A stretch of DNA of 17,764 nt from an uncultured Bacilli bacterium (GCA_934148875.1 CAKPDJ010000026.1:1-17764); one strand, 5' to 3'; counted from the first letter of the stretch, positions 1 through 8,157 are shown. The notes: generated by a model not told the origin, from the sequence alone. A program made the numbers and translations.

Positions 1-885
1 AAATCAGCATTTACGATAGAACAAAATGCATTTTGTGCATATACACCTGGAGCAATCTGGGAATACAATTATACTGGTGGAGTTCAACCGTTTACAGTAC
101 CATGTAGTGGAACATATAAATTAGAAGTATATGGTGCACAAGGCGGAACATATAGCCCAGCAGTTGGTGGTAATGGTGGGTATTCATACGGAAATAAAGA
201 ATTAACGGCCAATAGTATATTATATGTAGCTGTAGGTGGTGCAGGAAAAACAGCTGCTTCATCAAGGTTCTCAAATGTAACTGGTGGTTATAATGGTGGT
301 GGCCTTGGTTCTACAGGTGGTGCATATTCTAGAACGTGGTATGGTTCTTCTGGAGGTGGTGCTACTCATATATCTACTACAAACCGTGGCGTATTAGCTA
401 ACTACAATTCATATCGTTCAGAAATCTTGATTGTTGCTGGTGGTGGCGGCGGTGCTACCTATGATGGCGGTGGAGATGGTGGTGGTGGTGAATATCCTCC
501 AGCTTCGTATGATGGTGGAACAGGTGGAGGAACAACTGGTGGTTCAGGAACTGCAAGAAATGAAGTAGGAATTCCACCTTTTTCTGGAACAGGTGGAACT
601 CAAAGTGCAGGCGGGACTACTTCTGGTTATGCCGACATCCATTATGTAAGTGTTGAAGCAACTTTTGGTAGCGGGGCATATATATTACCTTCATCTTCTT
701 ATGATAATGCTAATGGTGCTGGAGGTGGCGGCGGCTACTACGGCGGTGGTGCTGGTTATGCTTATGGTGGAGCTGGTGGTGGCTCTGGCTACATAGGTGG
801 AGTTACTGGTGGTTCTATGCAAAGTGGAGCTCGTGCAGGTAATGGTTATGCCAAAATTACACTAGTAACAATTAACCAATCTTAA
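1..885 (+). CDS. Glycine-rich domain surface protein, 3' part (5' end outside window)
   Basis: The reading frame is open from base 1 to the TAA at 883-885, giving 294 codons of the C-terminal part of a larger protein. It begins inside a segment (KSAFTIEQNAFCAYTPGA) that recurs in the next gene. A module with two cysteines follows (FTVPCSGTYKLEVYGAQGG), typical of the N-terminal edge of the Gly_rich domain, then a long tract of Gly runs mixed with Tyr, Ser and Thr. The protein ends in GYAKITLVTINQS. By family knowledge such domains occur on large secreted or wall-associated proteins of gut Firmicutes. By analogy with the downstream paralogue, the missing N-terminus probably carries a pilin-like signal and Ig-like segments. 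The internal ATG/TTG starts are not credible because homology to the paralogue begins at the first codon of the window. Exact function unknown. Confidence 0.8.
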   Translation, partial: KSAFTIEQNAFCAYTPGAIWEYNYTGGVQPFTVPCSGTYKLEVYGAQGGTYSPAVGGNGGYSYGNKELTANSILYVAVGGAGKTAASSRFSNVTGGYNGGGLGSTGGAYSRTWYGSSGGGATHISTTNRGVLANYNSYRSEILIVAGGGGGATYDGGGDGGGGEYPPASYDGGTGGGTTGGSGTARNEVGIPPFSGTGGTQSAGGTTSGYADIHYVSVEATFGSGAYILPSSSYDNANGAGGGGGYYGGGAGYAYGGAGGGSGYIGGVTGGSMQSGARAGNGYAKITLVTINQS

Positions 886-894
886 TCTTAGAAG

Positions 895-929
895 GAATTG
901 AATTAGTAAAAAATTCAGTTCTTTTCTTT
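895..929 (+). terminator. Intrinsic terminator after the first glycine-rich gene
   Basis: A 10-bp stem (895-904 with 912-921, one G-U pair) encloses a 7-base loop and is followed by TTTTCTTT. It starts 10 bases after the stop codon. A near copy follows the second paralogue at 2782-2813. Confidence 0.75.
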
Positions 930-955
930 ACTAAAAATGTTAGTTAAATTATAAT
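927..955 (+). promoter_or_regulatory. Sigma-A type promoter for the second glycine-rich gene
   Basis: TTTACT (927-932) and a perfect TATAAT (950-955) are separated by 17 bases, 19 bases upstream of the ATG at 975. The -35 box overlaps the T-run of the preceding terminator. The same block is present upstream of the rRNA methyltransferase gene. Confidence 0.65.
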
Positions 956-974
956 TAGTATAGTAGGTGATGAT

Positions 975-2778
975 ATGAAAAAATATAAAAATTCAAAGAG
1001 AAAAGCATTTACATTAATAGAAATGTTAGTAGTGATAGCAATCATTGGAATAATATTAATTATAGTTATTCCTTCAGTGTCATCAGTTCTAAATAATAAG
1101 GATAACAAGTTATACCAAACCCACCTGTTGACAGTTGAAGCCGCCACCAAAACATATATAGATCAAAACAAAGGACAATTAAACGAAATAAATAGTAATT
1201 GCTTTAATATTGACTATAAGTTATTATTAAAAGAAAATTTAAAGGAAAGTGACATTCGCTGTAATGGAAACATCGTTATTAGTAAATCACAAGATACCAA
1301 ATCATATGATCCTTCTTATTATTTAACTTGTACCAATCTTAAAGGAGAAATAATTCATAAAAGTGAAAGTAAACCAGTTGGTTGTAAGGGATTTGATGGT
1401 AGATTTAATAATATGAAAGCCACAATATATACAGATAGTAATTATGCTAATGTATATGATGGGACATATTATGTTAAAAATGCCTATGTAAAATTTGAAA
1501 GTACTAGTCCATATTCTTCTCCAATTTCTCATTATGAGTATGCAACCTCCCTTGATGATAATTGGAGTAGAATTGATAATAATAGTAATTTGGGAATCAA
1601 TGAACAACTTAAAAATTATGTTGGCACCATATACTTTAGAAGTGTTGACGAAGATGGTAATACTAGTAGCAATGTTGAAAATTATGTAAAATTAGATAAT
1701 ACTGGTCCAACTTTTTCTACTAGCGTTAGTGGTAATTATTTAGTAAAACGTCTTAATATTTTTAATGTATCTGATACTGGTGTCAAAACTCTAGCCGAAA
1801 ATGCCTACTCTTATGATGGTGGTAATACTTGGGTAAAAGAGTGGTAATACTTGGGTAAAAGAAATGAGTAAAGATTATACTCAAAATACCACAGTACAAG
1901 TATGTAGTAGAGACAGTTTAGATAACCGTAGCTGCAAAACAGTAATTATATCAGGTATCGATATGATGAATCCTACAGTAAGCGTAAGTGTAGCAAAGAA
2001 AGCAGCAATATTTACATTTAGTGATGATATGGGTATTGCAGGATACGGAGTAAATCAATCGAGTGTAAATGAACCTGAATGGATATCATCAACTAATACA
2101 ATAGCAACATGGACAGCATCAAGCGCAGGAACATATTATGTTTGGGTTAAAGACGTAACTGGTAAAATTGGAAAGGCAGCTTTTACAATAGACCAAAATG
2201 CATTTTGTGCATATACACCAGGAGCATCTTGGGAGTACAATTATACAGGAGATGTTCAAACCTTTGCAGTACCATGTAATGGAACATATAAACTCGAGGT
2301 GTATGGAGCAAAGGGTGGATACGATAAAGTTTCTGATGAAGATGTACATTATGGAGGAAATGGCGGTTATGCTTCTGGAAGTATTGAATTATCACGTGAT
2401 AAAAGCTTGTATATAGTTGTTGGTGGTAAAGGAGAGGATACAGAATACACTAACACTCACGCTGATACAGGTGGTTATAATGGCGGTGCAGGTAGTATAT
2501 ATATTTATGGTAACTATGAAGGCGGTGGTGGTGGCGCTACTCACATAGCAACATCTAATAGAGGAGTATTATCAAACTATAAAAATAATAAAAATGAAGT
2601 GCTTGTTGTTGCAGGTGGTGGTGGCGGCTAGTATGGTGGAATATGGAGAGACGGCGTTGTTAGCGGCTCTGGTGGTTCATCATATATAGGCGGTGTAAAT
2701 AATGGAACTACACAAAGTGGAGTGCGTACAGGTAATGGTTATGCCAAAATCACACTAGTAACAATTAACCAATCTTAA
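975..2778 (+). pseudogene. Pilin-signal glycine-rich surface protein, broken by frameshift and nonsense codon
   Basis: The ATG at 975 has an AGGTGAT ribosome site 5 bases upstream. The product starts with a type IV prepilin-like (class III) signal: basic residues 2-10, then A11/F12-T-L-I-E16 and a roughly 20-residue hydrophobic helix, so a prepilin peptidase would cut before F12 with Glu at +5. An extracellular region with Ig/FN3-like sequence follows (near YVKFESTSP and YFRSVDEDG), then the C-terminal glycine-rich domain shared with the upstream gene. The frame breaks at 1819-1862, where a 22-bp unit is perfectly duplicated; removing one copy joins the 975 frame to the 1864 frame exactly. 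A TAG at 2629-2631 then interrupts the glycine tract, and the same frame continues to TAA 2776-2778, ending GYAKITLVTINQS like its paralogue. Compared with that paralogue about 90 residues of glycine-rich sequence are missing. As assembled, only a truncated 290-residue product without the glycine domain would be made. Confidence 0.85.
1819..1862 (+). repeat. 22-bp perfect tandem duplication causing a frameshift
   Basis: Bases 1819-1840 and 1841-1862 are identical and adjacent. Because 22 is not a multiple of 3, the second copy shifts the frame and creates the TAA at 1845-1847. Confidence 0.95.
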
Positions 2779-2781
2779 TCG

Positions 2782-2813
2782 GAACTGAATAAAAAATTCA
2801 GTTCTTTTTCTTT
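2782..2813 (+). terminator. Intrinsic terminator after the broken glycine-rich gene
   Basis: A perfect 9-bp stem, GAACTGAAT (2782-2790) with ATTCAGTTC (2796-2804), encloses AAAAA and is followed by TTTTCTTT. It is a near duplicate of the terminator at 895-929. Confidence 0.85.
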
Positions 2814-2839
2814 ACTAAAAACATTAGTTAAATTATAAT
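2811..2839 (+). promoter_or_regulatory. Promoter of the rRNA methyltransferase gene
   Basis: TTTACT (2811-2816), a 17-base spacer and TATAAT (2834-2839). Sequence and spacing match the promoter at 927-955, so the duplication that made the two glycine-rich genes carried the intergenic block with it. Confidence 0.65.
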
Positions 2840-2866
2840 TGAAATGTAATTAGTGGAAGTGATTAA

Positions 2867-4120
2867 ATGTTAGAAGAAATAAAAGTAAATAATGAATATC
2901 AAGTATCTATTTTAAAGCAAGACCATTTTGGAAATGGATTAGCTAAGATTAACAATAAATTAATTTTTGTTAATAAGGCTCTACCCGGTGATATCTGTAA
3001 TATCAAAATTACTAAAGTGAAGAAAAATTATGCTAATGGTGAAATCTTAGAAATACTACAATCATCCACTATTAGAACTGCTCCAATATGCCCATATTAT
3101 GATACTTGTGGTGGATGTCATATTATGCATGAAGAATACAAACAACAGTTATTATTTAAAGAAAATAAAGTAAAGGAACTTATTAATAAATTTACTGGTT
3201 TAAATAATGTTAATTATTATCAAATAGTTGGTAAGAATCAATTTCATTATCGAAATAAAGTTATATTTCATGGTAAAAATCATAGCTTAGGTTTTTATCA
3301 GGAAAAGACTAATGACTTAGTTTCTGTTAAAGAGTGTATTATTACTAATAAAAGTTTAAATGAAGTATATTTAAAAGTTCAGTCTTTTTTAAATGATTTT
3401 CCTGATGCTGATATAAGAAAAGTAATGTTACGTAATACTTCTTTGAATGAAATTTTAGTTGCCATAGAAGGACATATTAATAAGGACAAAATTCTTCCTT
3501 ATTTGGATATGGCAACAACTGTTTATTTGAATAATGAATTAATAAAAGGAAATGGTTTTGTTACTGAAGATATTCTAGGTATAAAGTTTATGATCTATCC
3601 TAGTTCTTTCTTTCAAGTTAATTATGATATGATGCTTGTTTTATATGGAATAGTTATAGATTTTTATAGAAATAATAATTGTTCAAAAGTTTTAGACTTA
3701 TATTGTGGAACTGGTACTATTGGTATGCTTGTTTCTAAATATGTCAATAACGTTATAGGGGTGGAAGTTGAATCATCATCTATTAAGTCTGCTAACATAT
3801 GTAAAGAATTAAATGGTATTTCTAATATTGAATTTATAGAAGGTAAAGTAGAAGATAAAATAGATTTGTTTAAAGATGTTGATTCTATTATTGTAGATCC
3901 ACCTAGGAGTGGACTTGACATGCATACCATAGATATAATTATGAAATTAAATCCGTTATCAATAGTTTATGTATCATGTGATCCTGCTACTTTAGCAAGA
4001 GATTTGAATATATTAAAAGAAAAGTATAATGTGTTAGAAGTACATCCTGTTGATATGTTTCCCAATACTTATCATGTAGAGACAGTATGTATTTTAAAAA
4101 GAAAAATTGAAATAGTTTAA
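2867..4120 (+). CDS. rlmCD: 23S rRNA (uracil-5-)-methyltransferase, RlmD/RlmCD family
   Basis: A 417-residue cytoplasmic SAM-dependent enzyme of the TrmA/RumA family, which makes 5-methyluridine in 23S rRNA. Visible in order are an N-terminal TRAM-like RNA-binding domain (about residues 1-60), a [4Fe-4S] cysteine set (C75, C81, C84 and C157, the spacing known for RlmD), the SAM-binding loop VLDLYCGTGT (275-284), motif DPPRSGL from D344, and the catalytic nucleophile in SCDPATLARD (C371). Length and all key residues fit an intact enzyme. The ATG at 2867 follows a purine-rich GGAAGTGA site. In Gram-positives one enzyme (RlmCD) usually methylates both sites that E. coli RlmC and RlmD treat separately; which applies here cannot be read from sequence. 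It is a housekeeping gene with no obvious tie to its neighbours. Confidence 0.93.
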   Translation: MLEEIKVNNEYQVSILKQDHFGNGLAKINNKLIFVNKALPGDICNIKITKVKKNYANGEILEILQSSTIRTAPICPYYDTCGGCHIMHEEYKQQLLFKENKVKELINKFTGLNNVNYYQIVGKNQFHYRNKVIFHGKNHSLGFYQEKTNDLVSVKECIITNKSLNEVYLKVQSFLNDFPDADIRKVMLRNTSLNEILVAIEGHINKDKILPYLDMATTVYLNNELIKGNGFVTEDILGIKFMIYPSSFFQVNYDMMLVLYGIVIDFYRNNNCSKVLDLYCGTGTIGMLVSKYVNNVIGVEVESSSIKSANICKELNGISNIEFIEGKVEDKIDLFKDVDSIIVDPPRSGLDMHTIDIIMKLNPLSIVYVSCDPATLARDLNILKEKYNVLEVHPVDMFPNTYHVETVCILKRKIEIV

Positions 4121-4126
4121 TGATTA

Positions 4127-4142
4127 ACTTTATATATAAAGT
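4127..4142. repeat. 16-bp perfect palindrome downstream of rlmCD
   Basis: ACTTTATATATAAAGT reads the same on both strands and starts 6 bases after the rlmCD stop. No T-run follows, so it is a poor intrinsic terminator. It could be a weak transcript end or a protein-binding site. Confidence 0.4.
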
Positions 4143-4180
4143 AGATGGGAATAAATTTAGTAATAGAAAAATTAAATATA

Positions 4181-4232
4181 TGCTATAATTAAATAAATTT
4201 GTATTGCTTGTCCAGATAAAGAAGCAATTTTT
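4181..4232 (+). promoter_or_regulatory. Extended -10 promoter and leader hairpin before the unknown gene
   Basis: TGCTATAAT (4181-4189) is an extended -10 element with no good -35. About 14 bases downstream a 7-bp stem, ATTGCTT (4203-4209) with AAGCAAT (4222-4228), is followed directly by a short T-run (4228-4232). This looks like a small attenuator or terminator-like hairpin ahead of the gene at 4254, which probably also supplies the ABC transporter gene. Confidence 0.45.
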
Positions 4233-4253
4233 ATAGAGATGGTGGGTTTTGTT

Positions 4254-4829
4254 ATGAATATATTTTCTAAAACATGTAGTGGTGAAGAATATAAAGATAA
4301 TTTTTTCTTTCAGGAATGGCATAGAGCTATTATCAGAGATTTTGAAATTTTTAAAAACATGTTATCTAGTTATCAGGAATCCAGTGCAAAGAAACTATTA
4401 GTGGATAATATCTGTAGTATTCAAAGAAATATTATGAATCTTTTTGATAGTGAAGATGAAATTATATTAAAAAGTACTCCTAATTATTTTTTGTTTTCCT
4501 TTTATTATAAGTGTGATGAGATTCCAACCTATGTATTATTATCAAAAGATTATAAAAAAATTCTAATAGCAAGTGAAGAAATGGAATGGTTTGATGTTGA
4601 TGATGAATATGACCAGGACGAAAGATTTGGAATTTATGACTATACTTTTTTTTAAATAGAAAATAATCAAGTATTTTGTAGTCGAGAAGAAATAAAAGAA
4701 GATACGCCTGAATATAATGGTCGTTTTTCTAATATTCATATTTTATTTGGAAATGTAGAGGATAGTGAAAAACTTTTAGATTCTTTGTTAAAAATTAATA
4801 ATAGTAAAATAAAGCAAATTAAGTTGTAA
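4254..4829 (+). pseudogene. Unrecognised protein interrupted by an in-frame TAA
   Basis: I do not recognise a family. The ATG at 4254 is preferred over the upstream ATG at 4239 because GGTGGG lies 7 bases before it. The frame codes for 133 residues, rich in aromatic and acidic residues, with no membrane segment and an acidic stretch DVDDEYDQDE. It stops at TAA 4653-4655 right after a T8 run. The same frame then stays open for 57 more codons with similar composition (IENNQVFCSREEIKED, later HILFGNVEDSEKLL) to TAA 4827-4829, 14 bases before the next gene. This implies an ancestral protein of about 191 residues and one nonsense substitution. The alternative is a genuine 133-residue protein followed by a chance open stretch, but that leaves 188 untranslated bases inside an otherwise tight gene pair. 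It probably shares a transcript with the ABC gene. Confidence 0.6.
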
Positions 4830-4843
4830 ATAGAGGTGTAGCA

Positions 4844-6607
4844 GTGAAAAAAGAGGAAAAACAAGAACATAATACTCCTAATCGTGGAGTATGGAAGAAT
4901 TTAAAATCAACCTATAAATATGCTAGAAAGGGAAAAAAATATTTATTTTGGTTTCTATTCATTAATCTTATCTTGACAGTAATTTCAGTTGTTGTACCTG
5001 TTATTATTGCTAAGAGAATGGTTATTTTAACTAGCGGGTTATTTGAAAAATTATTTGGTTTTATTATTTTGATTTTCATAATTGAAATATTTAGAAATAT
5101 TATCAGATATTTATATAATTACGTTTATAATAAATTTTATTATGATGTTAGAAAAAACTTACAAATTGAACTTACAAGAGAAACTTTAAAATTAAGTCAA
5201 GATGAGTTAAATCATAATTCTAGTGGTGTATTTATTGAAAGAATTAATAACGATACTGATAATTTGACAGATATTTTTACCACTTTAATTGATTATATAA
5301 TTAGTATTATTGGAAACATTGGCGTTTTAATTTCTGTTTTTTTAATTAACATTTATCTTGGACTTGCTTACATTCTTTTTATTACTATTATTATAATTTA
5401 TAATAAATTTACAAGTAATATTAATTATAAAAATCGTAAAGAATGGAAAAAGAATCGTGAAAAAACAGGTGGTTTTATTTCAGAAATTGTTAGAGGAGCC
5501 AAGGATGTTAAAATATTAGATAGTGAAGAATCTTTTTTAGCTAAAGCTAGTGAATATATGGAAGAAACAAATAAGGTTTCTTATAAATATCAAAGAAGTA
5601 GGGCTAAATTACGTATGTATGGAGGTAGTATTAGAGATATTTGTGATTTAGGAATAAGTTTACTTATGTATTTTCTTCTAATATCTAATGGTTTGACAAT
5701 TGAAGAAGCTATTATCATTTATAATTATCATAATCAATTAACTTGGACTGCTGACTGGATAGAACAGATTTATGAAATACTAAAACAATTTAATTTAGCA
5801 GCTAATAGAATTTTTGGAATACTAGAGGAATCAGAGTTTAAAAAAGAAAAATTTGGAAATAAAAAATTAGAAAATTTTAAGGGTAATATTGAATTTAAAG
5901 ATGTATTTTTTTCTTATCAAGATGGAGTTCCTATTTTAAAAGGCTTAAATCTGCAAATTAAGGCTAATGAAACAGTAGGATTTGTTGGTTACAGTGGTAG
6001 TGGTAAAACAACAATATTCAATTTAATTAGTGCCCTAAATAGAAAAACATCTGGAGAAATTTTATTAGATGGTATTTCTATAGATGAACTTGATAAGTCA
6101 TCTATTCGTGGTAATTTATCAGTAATTAGTCAAAATGCTTATATTTTTAATATGAGTATTATGGATAATTTAAGGATTGTTAAAAGAGAAGCCGCTGATG
6201 AAGAAATAAAAGAAGCATGTCGTCTTGCTTATTTAGATGATTTTATTGAATCACTTCCTGAAGGATATAATACTATTGTTGGGGAAGGTGGAGTTTCTTT
6301 ATCAGGCGGTCAAAAACAACGTTTAGCTATAGCTCGTGCCCTTCTTCTAAAAACCGAAATTTTATTATTTGATGAAGCAACTAGTGCCCTTGATAATCAA
6401 ACACAGATGAAAATACAAACAGCTATTCACAATTTAAAGGGAGAATATACTATTTTAATGATTGCACATAGACTTTCAACAGTAATTGATTGCGATAAAA
6501 TTTTTGTAATAGATGATGGTAGAGTCCAAGCAGTGGGAAACCACAAGTATTTGCTTCAAAATAGTAAGATTTATCAACAATTATATAAAAAAGAGGCAGA
6601 AGAATAA
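4844..6607 (+). CDS. ABC exporter half-transporter, fused membrane and ATPase domains
   Basis: A 587-residue protein of the ABCB/MsbA-like exporter type, expected to act in the cytoplasmic membrane as a homodimer or heterodimer. Residues about 30-330 hold a six-helix transmembrane domain with several clear hydrophobic helices. The ATPase domain follows: Walker A in GYSGSGKTT (G382-T390), ABC signature LSGGQ (486-490), Walker B with D510-E511, and switch histidine H542 in IAHRLST. All catalytic residues are intact. The GTG start at 4844 has GAGGTG about 7 bases upstream. The substrate is unknown; relatives export lipids, peptides or drugs. No partner half-transporter is adjacent, which favours a homodimer. 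It lies 14 bases after the interrupted gene and is probably co-transcribed with it. No strong terminator follows. Confidence 0.92.
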   Translation: MKKEEKQEHNTPNRGVWKNLKSTYKYARKGKKYLFWFLFINLILTVISVVVPVIIAKRMVILTSGLFEKLFGFIILIFIIEIFRNIIRYLYNYVYNKFYYDVRKNLQIELTRETLKLSQDELNHNSSGVFIERINNDTDNLTDIFTTLIDYIISIIGNIGVLISVFLINIYLGLAYILFITIIIIYNKFTSNINYKNRKEWKKNREKTGGFISEIVRGAKDVKILDSEESFLAKASEYMEETNKVSYKYQRSRAKLRMYGGSIRDICDLGISLLMYFLLISNGLTIEEAIIIYNYHNQLTWTADWIEQIYEILKQFNLAANRIFGILEESEFKKEKFGNKKLENFKGNIEFKDVFFSYQDGVPILKGLNLQIKANETVGFVGYSGSGKTTIFNLISALNRKTSGEILLDGISIDELDKSSIRGNLSVISQNAYIFNMSIMDNLRIVKREAADEEIKEACRLAYLDDFIESLPEGYNTIVGEGGVSLSGGQKQRLAIARALLLKTEILLFDEATSALDNQTQMKIQTAIHNLKGEYTILMIAHRLSTVIDCDKIFVIDDGRVQAVGNHKYLLQNSKIYQQLYKKEAEE

Positions 6608-6677
6608 AAAGTATTATGTATTAAAAATATTTTGCATTATGAAATATAGATTTTATAAAAAATAATTATATTGTCGT

Positions 6678-6683
6678 TATAAT
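6678..6683 (+). promoter_or_regulatory. -10 box of the leader RNA
   Basis: A perfect TATAAT lies about 5-10 bases before the first leader hairpin. No convincing -35 is visible at 16-18 bases, so the call rests on the -10 and on the structured transcript after it. Confidence 0.4.
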
Positions 6684-6687
6684 ATAA

Positions 6688-6810
6688 GTACATCAATTAT
6701 TTGCCAAGTGTTGATGTGTTACAGTTCAGACGATAGAGTAAAAACTTTTAAGGCAGGAAAGTTTTTACATGATGCGGAGATATATCTTGAAATGGATATG
6801 TCTCTTTTTT
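6688..6810 (+). ncRNA. Structured leader RNA with intrinsic terminator, class not recognised
   Basis: Three hairpins lie in a row. The first pairs ACATCAA (6690-6696) with TTGATGT (6711-6717). The second is a perfect 11-bp stem, 6738-6748 with 6758-6768, around a 9-base loop containing GGCAGG. The third is an 11-bp terminator stem, 6777-6787 with 6794-6804 (two G-U pairs), followed by six T (6805-6810). Unpaired linkers GTTACAGTTCAGACGAT and ATGATGC separate them. The layout of a folded body, a terminator and then a gene start 24 bases later is that of a cis-regulatory leader or a short plasmid/phage regulatory RNA. I compared it mentally with common riboswitch consensuses and found no match. 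It leads into the ORF6N remnant, so it is probably part of the decayed mobile element. Confidence 0.5.
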
Positions 6811-6833
6811 AGTTACAAGGTGAGGAATAAATA

Positions 6834-6932
6834 ATGAATGAAGTAATAAAACATGAGAAGATAGAAAATATGATTTATGAAATAAGGGGAGTACAGGTAA
6901 TGTTAGACTCTGAAATATCTACAACCAAATGA
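6834..6932 (+). pseudogene. ORF6N-domain phage/plasmid regulator, N-terminal remnant
   Basis: Thirty-two codons from the ATG at 6834 to TGA 6930-6932, preceded by GGTGAGGAA (6820-6828). Residues about 9-27 (KIENMIYEIRGVQVMLDSE) match the opening of ORF6N-domain proteins, a DNA-binding family found with KilA-N/antirepressor-type phage and plasmid genes. The normal continuation (LYxVETKxLN and beyond) is absent. The sequence moves directly into relaxase remnants, so the gene was cut by a deletion. Confidence 0.6.
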
Positions 6933-6993
6933 CACGCAATAAAATTTTTGATTTACTTAACTTTGAGAGTGTTTATGAAACTAATGTTATCTT

Positions 6994-8037
6994 ATCAACA
7001 TTGAATTAGTACCCTCAGCAGATAAATATGTTAAGGGTTTTAAAATGCTTGTAAAAAATTATAAAAAAGAACACAACGAACGAATGAAAACCGAACGAGA
7101 TGACAGAAAAAAGACCTTTACTGAAATGTTAAATAAATCAAGAAGTGTTGTTGCAGATGAATTAATGTTTGCAGCAACCCATAAATTTTTTTGATAATAT
7201 GAGTAGGAAAGAAATAACGAGATGGACTGACACTTGTATGAATTTTGTTTATAATGATTTAGGTTATACAAAAGAACAAATATTTAAAGACTTACTATTT
7301 CAAAGAAGTAATATATTAAAGACAATATTCACTTATCAGAACTGCAAGATGTTTATAATTTAAGATAAAGAGAAAACGGTTTTGAATTAGAACGAGATAT
7401 TAAAAATAGTGATAGAAAGCATATCAAAATAAAAGAATTTAAGAAAACTACAAGATATTATTAAAATAAAGCAACTACTATCAATAAGAACCTTGATAAT
7501 GCAATGAGTGGATTTTGAAGAAAAATGAAAACTACTAAACATACTTTAATTGATAAAGAATATGTAAAGGTTAAAAAAGATACTTTTGATAGTATGAATA
7601 ATGTTATTAAGAAAACAAAAAAGGTTATGGAATTTCAACCTAGAATGGAACGATTATTTAATGAAGTAAATACTTTTAGTAAAAGTCATCAAACATTAGA
7701 AAAAGAAAATAATAATCTACAAAGAAAAGTAAAAGCACTTACAACTAGGAATCAAAACTTAACTAAAGAGAATAATAACCTTAAAGACTATTTAAAAGCT
7801 ATTTTAAAAGAAATAAAAAACCTTTTTAGAAAATTTACAAATTGGTAATGAATCTATGAAAGAAGCCACTGCAACTGAAATTAAGGACTATTTTGATACA
7901 AATGATGTTTATGATATTTCAAAGGCACTACTAAAGAAGATGAGTTATTCGATTATGCAGGTGTTCCTAGTTATTTTAAAACAAGTAAAAAAACTTATAA
8001 CGATAGAGATAAAGATGATTTTGAAATAAGTTTATAA
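6994..8037 (+). pseudogene. MobV/Pre-type plasmid mobilisation relaxase, degenerate
   Basis: Fragments in shifting frames together resemble a MobV (Pre) plasmid recombination/mobilisation protein. From 6994 one frame reads SADKYVKGFKMLVKNYKKEH to a stop in the T-run near 7187-7193, where the frame shifts. The next reads FFDNMSRKEITRWTDTCMNF and YTKEQI. In intact MobV proteins the metal-binding block (HATVHLDEKTPHIH type) follows here; it is missing, replaced by a jump to HLSELQD near 7329 and ENGFELERDIKNSDRKHIK. In-frame stops interrupt the next stretch (7462 region, and TGA near 7516). A 107-residue open piece (7525-7848) carries the usual C-terminal coiled coil with QTLEKENNN-type repeats. 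Two further frame changes (near 7838 and a missing base near 7922) lead to the acidic tail ending at TAA 8035-8037. It cannot nick DNA, so it marks a past plasmid or mobilisable-element insertion beside the operon. Confidence 0.8.
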
Positions 8038-8095
8038 GATTAATATTAATTTATACTAAAACTATTAATGCATAATAGAAGAAATAAAGAAAGTA

Positions 8096-8151
8096 TGTTA
8101 TAATATATTTGTATTTTGCCTTTATATTAGGTGAATTTATTGTGGGGGTGA
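8096..8151 (+). promoter_or_regulatory. Extended -10 promoter and strong ribosome site of the six-gene operon
   Basis: TGTTATAAT (8096-8104) is an extended -10 element with a poor -35 (TAGAAG at 8076-8081, 17-base spacer). A G-rich ribosome site GGGGGTGAGG (8142-8151) sits 6 bases before the ATG at 8158. This is the only clear promoter between the relaxase remnant and 16237, so the six genes are inferred to form one transcript. Confidence 0.6.
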
Positions 8152-8157
8152 GGAATT

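Noticed and set aside
427..885. Complete 152-residue protein starting at TTG 427
   Set aside because: The frame is open back to base 1 and matches the paralogue over the whole upstream part.
1..885. Glycine-codon repeats as a satellite or non-coding repeat array
   Set aside because: The GGT/GGC/GGA runs keep frame and are broken by conserved motifs shared with the paralogue, as in a coding glycine-rich domain.
92..1150. Minus-strand open frames at 92-274 and 944-1150
   Set aside because: They lie antisense to the glycine-rich genes, have no ribosome site, and their hydrophobic composition is a by-product of the AT-rich codons opposite.
2119..2416. Short open frames on both strands inside the broken glycine-rich gene
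   Set aside because: They are shadows of the real frame, which aligns with the upstream paralogue over the same bases.
3664..4322. Minus-strand frames over the 3' part of rlmCD and the next gene
   Set aside because: They are antisense to conserved motifs of rlmCD; no promoter or start context.
7169..7363. Separate 64-residue gene
   Set aside because: The sequence after FFDNMSRKE is MobV relaxase in a shifted frame, so it is a fragment of the relaxase pseudogene.
7525..7848. Independent coiled-coil protein gene of 107 residues
   Set aside because: Its sequence is the usual C-terminal coiled coil of MobV, continuous in homology with the fragments before and after it; no ribosome site of its own.
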